A stretch of 64,000 nt of DNA from Adiantum capillus-veneris (taxonomy: Eukaryota > Streptophyta > Polypodiopsida > Polypodiales > Pteridaceae), in NCBI GenBank assembly GCA_014529385.2, contig CM043953.1, positions 69,294,372-69,358,371 of the forward strand. The letters run 5' to 3'. Both the position numbers and the translations under genes were made by a program. Every line of letters starts with the position of its first letter. Position 1 is the first letter of the stretch. The notes beneath the pieces were generated by a model. That model was not told the DNA's origin. It saw only the letters and a program-made list of their open reading frames with translations, and searched no databases. Positions 52,831 through 63,314 of this stretch are shown here, piece after piece.

Positions 52831-53136
52831 TTGCGTCTGCATATTCATTTGTATGTGGACACAAAAGAGTTCTATATCATGCCATTGAAAGGGTGTGATG
52901 CGTTACTGGGAATTCCGTGGATGTACCGAACACATGGCGTGCTGGATGTCTGCGACAAGACGATCACCCTTCAACATAGGGGCAAAACTCATGTTTTGGA
53001 TGTAAAGCTCAAAGGGGAGTCTGTCCTTATTGTATCTGCTGCAGCTATCACTTCTGTAATTAAAAATCATATTTCTGTGCACTTGATCTTTGCACGTGAT
53101 GTTTCAGATAATTGCAGTCAAATTTATATGTGTTAG
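52831..53136 (+). pseudogene. gypsy 1 protease C-terminal part
   Basis: YVDTKEFYIMPLKGCDALLG and IPWMYRTHGVLDVCDKTITL correspond to the end of the retropepsin region and the linker to RT in gypsy elements (D-LLG-PW pattern). The catalytic DTG/DSG would lie further left and is missing. Confidence 0.7.
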
Positions 53137-54171
53137 ATAAAGAAAGATCAGCATTTTTGCAAGAGTTTATTGACTGTTTTTCTGATTCATTACCGTCGCA
53201 ATTGCCGCTGGAGAGGCCCGAGGACCATGTGATAGATTTGGTGCCAAGGTGTAGTCCATCGAACAGACCTCCCTACAGGGTTAGTGTGGCGCAACAGAAA
53301 GAGATTATGGGCCAGGTAGAGGAGATTTTAGAGAAGGGGGCTGATTCAGCCTAGTTCTTCCCCTTTTTGCTCCCCTGTGCTTTTAGTGCAGAAGAAGGAT
53401 GGCTCTTGGCGCATGTGTATTGATTACCGTGCATTGAATAAGAATACCATCAAGAACAGATTTCTATCCCAAGGATTGATGATAATCTTGACCGTTTAGA
53501 GGGTGCTACAATTTTCAGCAAGATAGACCTTAAGAGTGGGTACCATTAGATTCGTATACCATTTAGAACGACATTTGGTCTTTATGAGTTCTTAGTGATG
53601 CCATTTGGTCTTACAAATGCTCCTGCCACATTCAATAGAATGATGGACCGGATTTTCCGCTCGCATCAGAAGTTTCTTTGACGACATGATAGTCTACTCA
53701 AAGAATGAAGATGAGCATAGGCGTCACTTGACCATTGTGTTCGAAGAGCTACACAATCACAGGTTACTTGTCAATCCTAAGAAAAGTGAATTCTTCTTGG
53801 AAGAGATCCACTTTCTTGGCCACATAGTATCAAAGGATGGTGTCTGAATGGATCCCGCAAAGGTTGAAGCTATTAAGACATGGCCAGACTTAAAGACTTT
53901 GTATGATGTCCGAAGCTTCTTGGGATTGTGCTCATACTATACAAGGTTTATCAGGAATTTTGCAAAAAGAGGGTTAACCTCTTCACGCTTTGCAAAAGAA
54001 AGAGGTCACTTTCAGATCGACCCAAAGAGAGATTTCAGCTTTCAGTCTCTTAAAGGAAAAGTTGACTTCAGATCCCATGATAGTTTTACTGGATCTCAGG
54101 ACGTCATTTGTGTCCAATGTGACGCGTGTGGAAATAGCATCAGAGTAGTGCTAATGCAAGAGGGCGGGTAG
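53113..54171 (+). pseudogene. gypsy 1 reverse transcriptase
   Basis: RT motifs in order, across several frames: LPPxRPxDHxI-like [42 protein letters not shown] (53,380), [37 protein letters not shown], the active site [11 protein letters not shown] (53,690), FLEEIHFLGHIVSKDGV, and the connection RSFLGLCSYYTRFIRNFAK. At least four stops/frameshifts. The catalytic DD pair itself is intact. Confidence 0.88.
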
Positions 54172-54640
54172 TAGCTTATGAGAGCAGATCCTGCAAGGGC
54201 CAGAGAAGACCATGCAAATCTATGAGGAAGAGTTATTGGCTGTGATTCATGCGCTTTCTAGTTGGAAGCACTACTTGTTAGGTGCTGATTTTGTTGTCCA
54301 GACAGATCATCAGACCTTGCGATACTTCTTGACACAGTCAAAGCTATCCGAAAAGCATATGCAATCGGCAAACATTCTTTCAATGTTCCACTTCTAGATT
54401 ATGCATGTGGAAGGCAAAAACACTGATGCGTTATCAAGGAAGCCACAAATTTCAGCTGTGTCAATTCCTTATCATCATGAGCTTGATGACATGAAGGAAC
54501 AATATGCTACTGATGAACATTTTGCAAGGATCTTTGAACAGTTGCAAGAGGGGCAACATCATGAGCACTACCTCCTTAGAGATGATTTTATGATGATGCA
54601 TGGCGACTTTGTGTCACTAGGCCATTGCAACATAAGGTCA
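54172..54640 (+). pseudogene. gypsy 1 RNase H
   Basis: YEEELLAVIHALSSWKHYLL (54,220), FVVQTDHQTLRYFLTQSKLS and, after a stop at 54,395, VEGKNTDALSRKP. The first conserved Asp region (IC-VQCDACGNSI near 54,115) lies at the end of the RT frame. Typical gypsy RNase H remnant. Confidence 0.8.
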
Positions 54641-55375
54641 CGGTAGAAAGTCATGTCCCACCGTATGCAGGGCATCGTGGTATTGATGCGACGGTTAAAG
54701 CGGTAGAGACGTTCTTTTATTGGCCTACTTTGAGGTGAGATGTGGAAGCCTTTGTGCGAGTATGCATGATTTGCCAAAAGGTCAAGTTTGACAGGCAAAA
54801 GGCACCAGGATTGTTACAGCCATTGTCGATTCCGGATAAGCCATGGGAAAGCATTGCTATGGACTTTATCTTTGATCTTCCAAGAACGCCAACAGGGAAT
54901 GATGGTATATGGATCATTATTTGCAGGTTCAACAAGCAGGTCCATTTTATTCTTGTCAGGAAGAAGATAAAATCTGACCAAATGGCACGGTTGTTTATGT
55001 ACAATGTGTTTAAGTACCATGGTATGCCACAATCGATTGTTAGTGATCGTGATCCTCACATGACAAGTTTATTTTGGAGAGGATTGTTTGAGAACATGGG
55101 CACTACGCTCAAGTTCGCGTCTTCGTTTCATTCACAAACTGATGGACAGTTAGAAGAGGCTAATTCTATTGTCTTGGATCTGTTGAAATGCTATGTGTCA
55201 GACAATAAGGGCAAGTGGGAACAATATTTCCCTATGCTTGAGTATGCGTACAACAATACGGTGCATTCGTCCGCAGGCAAGACACCTTTGAGATTGTTGA
55301 AGGTGGCAAAAAGGTTCCTCCCATTTTGAATACAAAGGATGTTGCTAAATTGGCTTTATCTGACAAAAAAATAAT
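54641..55375 (+). pseudogene. gypsy 1 integrase, N-terminal and core domains
   Basis: The HHCC zinc domain reads GHRGIDATVKAVETFFYWPT and, after a stop (54,738), VCMICQKVK. The core follows in one open frame (54,742-55,329): SIAMDFIFDLPRT (first Asp), SIVSDRDPHMTS (second Asp), TDGQLEEANSIV (Glu). A frameshift at 55,300 and the insertion at 55,361 end it. All three core acidic residues look present. Confidence 0.85.
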
Positions 55376-56614
55376 TCCAAATGAATTATTGGAATTTTAA
55401 GTGACAGGGTTTTTCTCATTGGAGACATCCGAGTACAGAGTATTTCTAGTGCGTCATCCAAAGTAATGACCGGAGCACTGTGAACGGGAATATCTGTAAG
55501 GCCACCAAGAACGGGTACTTCTGATGCGTCACATTGGATGGGTGACAGGCGGGAAGAAGTATCCGACCATCCGGGAACGGACATCTCTGATGCGTCATAG
55601 GATGGGTGACATAGAGCATTGTGAAGGGGATTGTACCATAAGTTCGGCAGGAAAGGACTAGGTGATGGGTATTCCTGATGCGTCACAAGGTGGGTGACGG
55701 GTGCATCAGAAAGGGGATATCCATAGTCGAGAGGAAATCCGAACTGGAAAGAGGAATACACGTAAAGACGCAAGCACAAGAATAAAGATGGGTTCTGAGA
55801 AGCTTTTCTTAAAAAGCAGAATTTTAACGAGTTTTCCGGGAAGAGCAGACGCTTTCCCGCGAGGAATCTATGTTTGCATTGCATTCGTGCATGTGGTTGC
55901 ATCCAGGGACGCCTGGGAAGTGTTGTGAAAAGCATTTTTTTTAACTTATAAGGTTTTATTGAGTTTTTGGGCATATGCCGGCCTCCCACTTAATAAGTGG
56001 GCAGCCACTTAGAAAATAAAGCAACGAAACCAACCAGCGAATTCTCTCTCCCTATTTCGGGTAGAGCAGCAAAAAAAAAAAAAAAAAACCCGCCCGCGAT
56101 CTCTACACGAGCAGCTATTCATGCCGTGGCGAAGGAGCTATAAAAGCACCACATGCCCTCACTGAAAGGGAGTTACCAACGTCAGCAAGAGAAGACTCTG
56201 CCGCCACATAACGCAAGAGATCGCGAGACTACGAAGCACGGAAGTCGCTTTTCCTGCGAAAGAGCGACAAGTATCTATTGTGATTCGCCATACGAATTGT
56301 TGTCGCGTGTTTGTGTGTGTGTTTGCAGGTACTTCATCGCGAAGGAGAAGTGAGAAGGCTTCGGTCTACGCTTGGGAATTCCGGAAACGGAATTCGGAAA
56401 TTGTCTACGGAGTCTCAACTCCGAGTACAAACGGAAAAAGGATTGAGAGCTCGTCTCTTGGATTTCCCTTACGGGAAGGAACGACCATCGAGTCAGAGAT
56501 TTAGAACGGAGGGGTTTTCTCCGGTTCTTGTGCTTGTAAAAAGATTCTCCCTAATAAAGGATTCTCTTTAAGGGGCGGGACCAACCCATCTTCTGGTCCC
56601 AGTACTGTGTCGAT

Positions 56615-56663
<49 letters not shown>

Positions 56664-56759
56664 TTATTTCTCTCTATATCCTTTGGCTTCAGTATTAAGT
56701 GATAAATTCTATTTATCCGAGTATATTTTATATTGTTATGCGCTCCCGTTTGTGACAAA
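55361..56759 (+). mobile_element. 1.4-kb insertion in integrase, solo-LTR-like
   Basis: 'tgacaaa' occurs at 55,361 and again at 56,753, where integrase sequence resumes, so the insertion is flanked by a 5-7 bp target duplication. The insert has four 'tgatgcgtca'-type motifs each followed by 'gggtgac' (55,446-55,710), an A18 run, a TATA-like 'gctataaaagcacc' at 56,137-56,150 and (TC)n at 56,620-56,661, the arrangement of an LTR promoter. Clean TG...CA ends are not obvious. No long coding sequence. Confidence 0.6.
56137..56150 (+). promoter_or_regulatory. TATA-like box in the insertion
   Basis: 'gctataaaagcacc' downstream of the repeated TGCGTCA motifs. Confidence 0.5.
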
Positions 56760-56980
56760 GGACAAGATCTTTGAGGCAGATCGATATGTTGAGAACATGA
56801 ATGAAATGTATAAGAAAATCAAAGTTGCCTTGGAGAAGACTCGGACAAAGTAGAAAAGGGTTGTTGATCGTCACCGTCGTGAACTGTTGTTTTTACCTGG
56901 TGATTGGGTGCGTTTGCGATTTGAAAAGGCAAGGTTGAAGAAAATGAAGGGCAAGGAAAGATTGATTAGCTAAGTAGCTT
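56760..56980 (+). pseudogene. gypsy 1 integrase C-terminal domain
   Basis: DKIFEADRYVENMNEMYKKI, then after one stop VVDRHRRELLFLPGDWVRLR, the conserved GDWV/GD-V chromodomain-proximal part of gypsy integrase. It rejoins the frame interrupted at 55,361. Confidence 0.8.
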
Positions 56981-57004
56981 TGAGACAGACAAACTATCTC
57001 CCAG

Positions 57005-57020
57005 CGGGTATTAGAGCTAT
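57005..57020 (+). promoter_or_regulatory. possible primer-binding site of gypsy 2
   Basis: 'gggtattagagctat' resembles the tRNA-iMet PBS (TGGTATCAGAGC) with two changes and lies 14 bp before the gag ATG. No LTR could be defined upstream. Confidence 0.4.
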
Positions 57021-57032
57021 TGTATGTCCACA

Positions 57033-58573
57033 ATGCCACCCCGAACGAGCATTAGAGGTCGTCGGCCAGCAACTCGCTTTATGAAAAACCAAGAGAGGGT
57101 CAGTCCAATTCCAAAAGAGATTTAAGTAGGCTCTGAAACTGACCCGCAACCTGGGAATGAAACTGAGGTTGCTCCAGGAGGGGGTACTACTGACGAATCA
57201 AGAGATTCGCAACATTCCAATCATTCAAGGCGTCGGAGAGCTGAAAGGGCTGCTAGACGGAATAGGACGCAAGGATCCAAAAGTCAAAAGCAAACTGATC
57301 AGAGTGATAGAAGTCGGAAAAACTCATCACTCACTACACAAGGGAACCAAGAAAACAATAGAAGAGACAGTGACACAGATGGAAACCAAGGATTGTGAGG
57401 ATGACACTGATCACTATGACAATTCAAAGCCACGCGACAAGAAACCGGTGTGTAGAATCAGAATCGTCAAGACCAAGGGATATTCAACTGATCTAAAAAT
57501 TTCCTTTCCAATATTCAAAGAGGGAAAGAAGGATGACCTCGATGTTCACATACAAGCCTTTGAGCAGTAGACCGAACTGAAGGACATCGACGAGGATGAA
57601 TGGGGGAATTATTTTCCTCAAACACTGAAGGACACAGTTGGGAAATGGTATTACCATTACCCAACCTGCCGACTCAAATCATATCACAAGCTCATTACAG
57701 TCTTCAAGCTAGAATACTCAAACAATAGGAAAGATGAAGATATTCAGTGTGAGCTGGATAAGATCAAGCAAGGCAAGTTGTCGGTTAGCAATTATGTAGA
57801 AAAGATAAAAGAACTACCAGACAACTGCAAGAGCCTCCCTCAGAGAAAACGATGATAGCTTGGTTCCTGAATGGCTTTAAGAATAAGAAGTTGCGGGAGC
57901 AAGAGGTACGAGCACCAACAAGGAAACTCAATGACCTGGTATAGAGAGCACTGAAGTTAGAGCATCAGGCAAAAAGGAGAAGGGGCATAGAAGAAGGCAG
58001 TCCACTGACGATGAATCATCTGTTGGAGAAAGTTCAGAATCCAGATCCAGCTCCAGTTCTTCTGAAAGTGAACTTGACAATAAAACCAAAGCTAAGAAAG
58101 GAGCTTGGACTAGAAAAATTGAAGAAATGTCCAAGTAAATCGTTGAGATAGCCAAAACAAGAACCTCAGTAAGGAACACAAAAATATGGTGTTCTAAATA
58201 TAGATCAAAGGACCACATGTCAAATGAGTGTTCCCAATGCACCTATTGCAAGGCCTTTGGTCATGTCTGGAACAATTGTGGAATTCGGATTCATCACTTT
58301 AAAAAGGGAAAGGACATCTCAATGATTACCCTCACGAATCCAAAAGTGCCCAAGGCTGATGGAGCCAGTGGGACTAGAGAGAATGAAGCCACTACAAGCA
58401 CTGGAGGGGGCAGGGGATTCTACCAGAATGGAACCGGAAGGGAAAGAGACAGAGGAGATTTCTCTAAAAGGAACATGAACTGCTATAATTGTGGCAAGTA
58501 TAGCCACTTCGCAGCTCAGTTTCTAGATATACCGAAGCCAGAGGTAGCTGACCAGAAACCGCCAAAGCCGTAA
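57033..58573 (+). pseudogene. gypsy 2 gag with two zinc knuckles
   Basis: Starts MPPRTSIRGRRPATRFMKNQ. A basic, Gln/Ser-rich region follows. After a frameshift near 57,420 a gag capsid-like domain reads FPIFKEGKKDDLDVHIQAFE, DEDEWGNYFPQTLKDTVGKW and LEYSNNRKDEDIQCELDKIK. Later comes CTYCKAFGHVWNNC (58,237-58,278), a canonical CX2CX4HX4C knuckle, and CYNCGKYSHFAAQF (58,481-58,522), where the last Cys is replaced. Multiple stops. Same orientation as gypsy 1. Confidence 0.8.
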
Positions 58574-59269
58574 GAGTGGTCACAAGAAGCAAAGGAGTAG
58601 TGATTGAAGAAATCCCAACTGAAGAAGATAGTCAAACTGCTAGGTTAGGAAGTGGGAACAGTAGAGGAAAGTGTGAAAGGCTAAGGATAAAGAGAAGATA
58701 GTAGATGAATGGCAAGAACAAAGAGAGCTCGCAGTGAAAATCACTGAAAATCTATCAAGGAAGCTTCCAAAACAACCAGAAAGTTCAAACGCTCGGACCA
58801 TTTACAAAATACCACCTCAGTTCTCATAACCAAAACCAGAGAAGGCAGCAAATGGACTAGATGAGTCTATGATTGTTGCAGTTAGAGCCTGAGAGAAGAA
58901 TCAAGGCAAGTCAAAGCAGACTTGGCCAAGGCTGGACATGCTGGCCTGTGGAAGAATCGGGTGGTTTCATCACAGAGCCAACCAACAACTGCAGTTATAC
59001 CAGTACAATGGAACTGTGAAGATTCTCAGGAGGAGAAGTTTTCTGGTTCGGACAGCGGGAGCTTGGGCAATGAGCAAGATGAGATGTACGTTAAAGTCTG
59101 TGATCAGATTCAGAAATTAACGGTAGAGTTGGATGACATTCGACGCACATTGCCTAAGGCGGCTCAATTTATCAGACAAAAAAGAAAAGCTGAAGCAGAG
59201 GTCAGAACAGTGAGTCATCAGAGATGATGAGGTTCCAGTAATCCAAATAGACTAAAAGCTCAGGAAACA

Positions 59270-59602
59270 ATGGGAACCGTTATCTGGTGTTATTCTACAT
59301 GGAGGAGCGAGAGTGAATATTCTTAGCGAGCATCTTCGACAAAAGCTAGGAATAACTGAGAGAAGCTAGCTCCTTTCAAAATAAGGATGGCAGATCATAG
59401 GGTGGTCCAAGCCACTGGTCTCATTGAAAATATGCAGATAAGGGTGGAGAAAGAGAAATTTAAAACCAGTTTCTTAGTGTTGGATGTACAAGGGGCCTAT
59501 GGAATGTTGTTGGGAAGACCATGGCTCAGAGCTACTAGAGCTATACATGATTATGCAAACCAGACATTGGCTATTAAGGCTCTAGCAGGAGAATGCAGAT
59601 AA
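59270..59602 (+). pseudogene. gypsy 2 aspartic protease
   Basis: VILHGGARVNILSEHLRQKL aligns with ILDGGARVSIV of the 17-kb element, but the catalytic Asp is His (GAT to CAT). After a frameshift the C-terminal half is open: IRMADHRVVQATGLIENMQI and GMLLGRPWLRATRAIHDYAN. Inactive. Confidence 0.8.
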
Positions 59603-59988
59603 AGACAGATAACACCAGATCATGGAGGAAGGCACTAAGACCGGAAGAACTGTGCAAGAAGTATGGTATAAAGAAGATTGAGAGGATGTTTCGACCTCAA
59701 CGCGGTGCTGCTGAACAAACAACAAGCTGAATGATAGAAACAACAATACCTAGGTCAGTTTAGTGAATTAAATGCTGGGGAGAGATCAATTCAAATAGAT
59801 GGTCGAGAACCAGACCATCTGTACCACAAAAGCTTAACTTGAGGGCAGAACCCAGTTCAGTGAATCATTCAGAGGCGAATGTAGAAATTCCAGTAGTACT
59901 ACAACAAGATCTTCAGGATGATCTCTTGGAGGTCGGTAACCCATTTAGTGATTATGTTGCTGGCATTCGTACAGATAAGGAAGCTAAA

Positions 59989-60840
59989 TGTCACGTGCAC
60001 ATCTAACCCTAGGTGCATGGGTACAAGCTATCCCAGTTTTGGGGTTCAGGTTAGTCTAGGAAGTGTTCTGGCACCTTTGTAAGCCTGTGCACAGGCCATG
60101 CATGTCCAGGCACTTGAGAGTTGCATACCCTCTAATTGCACAACTCAGTAGGATCCAGCATGAGCATTTTCCATAGGAGGACCACATTTTTGCAGTAGCA
60201 TGTGAGCCATCCGGTACCTAGCATTTGTTTAATAAAAGATTTAATTATTTATGGTCGTGGGGCTTGGGGAGCAATTGCTCGACCCAGCCCATTTGCACCT
60301 ATAAATGGCGAAGGGGGGCGCCAGTCATTGGCAGAAGAGGTAGCAGAAGAAGTTACCAAACTTGCAGAGCCTCTCCTCAGCAGTACCAGCAGGAAGCCTA
60401 GCGTTTTCAGCCCTTAGCGCCTGTCGTTTTTGCAAGCTCCAGATCAACCTTGCGTTTTCAGTCTACAACACTTCGAATCAGCCAATCAGGTCAGCGTTTT
60501 CAGTTTCAGCCTTTAGCCCTTGCAAATCAGCAACTTACCTTTGTAGATCTCACCCTACCATCGCAGATCCTCGCCGTATCATCAGATCAGCCAGCATTTT
60601 CAAATCTCAGCCAGCATTTCAGAATTCAGCAAATCAGCGTTTTGAGCACTTGTCGTCGCGTCGTCGTCACTGTCGTCATCGCCAACACAGCCCTCAGATT
60701 TCAGCCTCAAACCAGCCCTCAGTTTTCAGCCAGATCAGCCTTAGCGTTTTGCAATTCAGCCCGTTCTCGTCCTCGTCGTCATAGTCGTCGACATCGTCGG
60801 CAAGTCGAAATCGATCCAAAAGTGCCAGCACCGCATACCA
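59989..60840 (+). mobile_element. LTR-like segment replacing gypsy 2 RT region
   Basis: Starts TGTCACGTGCACATC (59,990), a common gypsy LTR start. TATA-like 'acctataaatggc' at 60,297-60,310, then a region with at least six 'agcgttttcag'-like units (60,399-60,745). It joins integrase sequence at about 60,840 with no target duplication, so it is not a simple solo-LTR insertion; RT, RNase H and most of integrase are gone. The ORFs across it are repeat-derived. Confidence 0.5.
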
Positions 60841-60849
60841 CTGAAACCT

Positions 60850-61628
60850 TATGGGAATGTTTTCAATCAAACACAGGAAGTCAACACCATATTATCCCAC
60901 ATGCAATGGTCAGGCTGAAAGTAGTAATAGAACCATTAAAACTATTCTTACGAAGATTGTTCAGAAGGAGCCACACCACTGGGATACCAGACTTTAGACA
61001 ACATTATTGGCCTACCGAATTGCTTATAAAGTCAGGACAGACATGACCCCATTTAAACTAGTTTACGGCAGAGAAGTAGTAGTACCCATGGAATTTTGTG
61101 ATTCCAAGTTGAAGACTAACAATTGAATATGGGATGGATTTCAATAAGAACCTAAAGTAATGATTGGATGATCTACTACAGCTGGATGAGATACGACAGA
61201 GGGCTATATTCGAACAAGAAGTGGTGCAACAAAGAAGAAAGAATTGGCATGACAGTAGGATCAAGGTCAGAGAGTTCCATAGAGGTGACCTAGTTCTACT
61301 CTACCAGTCCAAATTGGGACCAAAGAAACCGAGCCTGAAAATAGCATGTTTAGGACCCTATGAGGTGGATTGGGTATTTTCAAACGAAAAAGTGAGACTC
61401 GGAGATTTGTCGGCTCTATTGTTGCCTAGAGTATACAATGGGGCCAAGATTAAGCTCTATTTTTCTAGAACAAAAGGGGTTCCAGTGGAGCTAGAACCAG
61501 AACCACTTGTTCTAAGCCAGTTCAATGAGGGAACCAATACCAGTGCAATGCCACACACAATCCGAGTACCGGTCATCCGATTAGTTCGGACGAATGAACC
61601 ATTTAAAGACCCAACCAGTCGCAAGTGG
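60850..61628 (+). pseudogene. gypsy 2 integrase, core end and C-terminus
   Basis: HRKSTPYYPTCNGQAESSNR (60,873-60,932) carries the catalytic Glu of Q-x-E, followed by TILTKIVQKEPHHWDTRL, stop, and MTPFKLVYGREVVVPMEF. After a frameshift 61,164-61,628 is open: MDDLLQLDEIRQRAIFEQEV, REFHRGDLVLLYQSKLGPKK, LGPYEVDWVFSNEKVRLGDL. This is the usual gypsy integrase tail. It is cut at 61,629 by an LTR on the other strand. Confidence 0.85.
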
Positions 61629-62079
61629 TGTAACAGACTTGGACACTCCAAGTCGAGAATCTACCGCGACAGCACAAATAAACACTTCAAACAATTCACA
61701 GTTCACAATTGATTCGACACTGGCCCGCCGGCGGAGTTCCGTGCCTAGAGATATTGGCCCCAAAGGCTGGCGCCCCTTTCGGTATTTCTTTTTGTATTAA
61801 TCTGTGTTCAAAGTACAAGAGTGCAGGCAGGCGCTCACTCTCAGACTCTGCGTCCAGATGCCCTGAGTTATGAGGCCCTGCCTGCTTATTTAAAGAGTAC
61901 AAGGGATGCTAAAAGCAGTGCCCAAAAGCTTCAAAAGCTGTCCTAAAAGCTGAAAATCAAAATCTTGAAAAATAAAGCAAAAGAGGCTTTTCTCTCTCTG
62001 AACCTCTTGCATCAAAATAAAGCAAAAAGGTTCTCTCTCTCAAGCTCTCTTGAGCCCCAAAATAAAGCAAAAGCAAGAG

Positions 62080-62125
<46 letters not shown>

Positions 62126-62360
62126 GCTTACTCTCAATTGCGTAGCCAAAAAGCTGTAAAAACAGCGCCAAAAACTGCCGTAAATCAATGCCACGTCATC
62201 AGCCGGAAAACTTGCCGCAAATCGTGGGATTCCGTATAGTTGCCTGCCGTGCACAGTAACGAGCCACGTTAGCAATTCCAGCGTGATTTTCGGGAGGGGC
62301 TCTGCCACTGCAAGAGAGTGTGTGTGTGTTAGGGTTATGCCACGTCACCATTTTGTGACA
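61629..62360 (-). mobile_element. gypsy-type 3' LTR on the minus strand (732 bp)
   Basis: On minus it runs TGTCACAAAATGGTGACG (62,360) to GTCTGTTACA (61,629). It follows a polypurine tract (minus 'caagagggggata', forward 62,361-62,373), so this is a 3' LTR with the element interior at higher coordinates. It contains the shared 35-bp box (61,756-61,790) and (TC)n 62,082-62,123. Its last ~80 bp are an inverted match to 63,169-63,251. Confidence 0.8.
62082..62123. repeat. (TC)n microsatellite in the LTR
   Basis: About 21 TC units. Confidence 0.97.
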
Positions 62361-62373
62361 TATCCCCCTCTTG
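62361..62373 (-). other. polypurine tract
   Basis: Minus strand 'caagagggggata' immediately before the LTR start at 62,360. Confidence 0.75.
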
Positions 62374-63168
62374 AAAGCATTGTAATCGCCCTCGATTATG
62401 CCTGCAAAACAGACAGAAGCCATAAACTGTCTTAGCAGACACTGACTGTTAGTACCGACGCACTAGGAACACACATCTAGCACGTGTACCAATCGACAAT
62501 CACATCACATGACATCACTTGACATCATAGGACATGACATCATAGGACATGACATCATAGGACATCACATGACAAATCACATCAACATTCATTCGGATCT
62601 CAGACCATGATTTATCGGCAATGCAATTAGCAACCGCATCTAGATCCACTCAGGACCTCACAGATGCCCGATTGACTAATCCCTATTGCAACCATGTCTA
62701 TCGAGATCATTGAGACCGAAATGCTGCATTCATTTCCTCTATCAGTTCCTGCACTCAAACAAGTCAAGAACAAGTCAGTTTTGGGAATTCCATTTCATAA
62801 AGTCATACAGCAGAATAGTGTCAGCTCTCAGTATCCGTGAAGCTCAAAGAGACATCAGTGACTCTGGTATCAAAAGTAGAGGCATCTGCTGACAAAGGAG
62901 CGGAGTAACTCCCCTCTTGTGCAAACCCACTACAGTAGATCTCCTGCCAAGTTGAATTCGGGGTTCCATTTGGAATAGACTATGCTAAACCAAAAGCTTC
63001 AAGGTAAAGTTTCACAATCTAAGAAATATCTGCTAGGTCTTCCTCCTCCATTCGCTTCGCATCCAATGCGAAGCAGGTCTTGAATTTAACCAAGAACCGT
63101 CATTTCGCTTTACCTTCTTTGTTTCTTTCTGTGCCAATTTCTGTTCTGGAACGAGTATTTGCTCGTTT
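62374..63168. other. no gene; short minisatellite
   Basis: 62,505-62,580 holds a ~15-bp minisatellite ('gacatcataggacat', about four copies). The rest may be interior of the minus element or LTR sequence of the plus element. No coding relic recognised. Confidence 0.5.
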
Positions 63169-63251
63169 CAATTGTGAACTGTGAACTGTTTGAAGTGTTT
63201 ATTTGTACTGTCGTTCTAGATTCTCGACTTGGAGTGTCCAAGTCTGTTACA
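63169..63251 (+). mobile_element. LTR 3' end of the plus-strand element
   Basis: Inverted match to 61,629-61,711: 'caattgtgaactgtgaa.tgtttgaagtg...' ending 'gtctgttaca'. Directly followed by a PBS. The left end of this LTR could not be found. Confidence 0.7.
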
Positions 63252-63252
63252 G

Positions 63253-63264
63253 TGGTATCAGGGC
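63253..63264 (+). promoter_or_regulatory. primer-binding site, tRNA-iMet type
   Basis: 'tggtatcagggc' one base after the LTR end; it differs by one base from the common TGGTATCAGAGC. Confidence 0.75.
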
Positions 63265-63314
63265 GCGGCCGATTTCTCTTTTACGGGAAATCCGATCCTT
63301 TTTACGCGACACCT

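Larger units (their letters stand above)
52820..56980 (+). mobile_element. Ty3/gypsy pol relic (gypsy 1)
   Basis: Protease end, RT, RNase H and integrase follow in order on the plus strand with many stops and frameshifts. A 1.4-kb foreign segment (55,361-56,759) splits the integrase. Order PR-RT-RH-IN identifies gypsy type. No LTR of this element is visible: its left end abuts the copia LTR and its right end the leader of gypsy 2. Confidence 0.87.

Noticed and set aside
52429-53136. A single copia-gypsy hybrid element
   Set aside because: The copia RNase H end, PPT and LTR start complete a copia 3' end before gypsy protease sequence begins; two abutting fragments are simpler.
55361-56759. 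Endogenous pararetrovirus promoter
   Set aside because: TGACG-like motifs and a TATA box are present, but no viral coding motif or tRNA-Met site with a virus-like leader follows; a TSD-flanked LTR-like insertion explains it better.
60362-61046. Ser/Arg-rich ORFs across the LTR-like segment
   Set aside because: They follow the AGCGTTTTCAG repeats and run out of frame into integrase; not a protein family.
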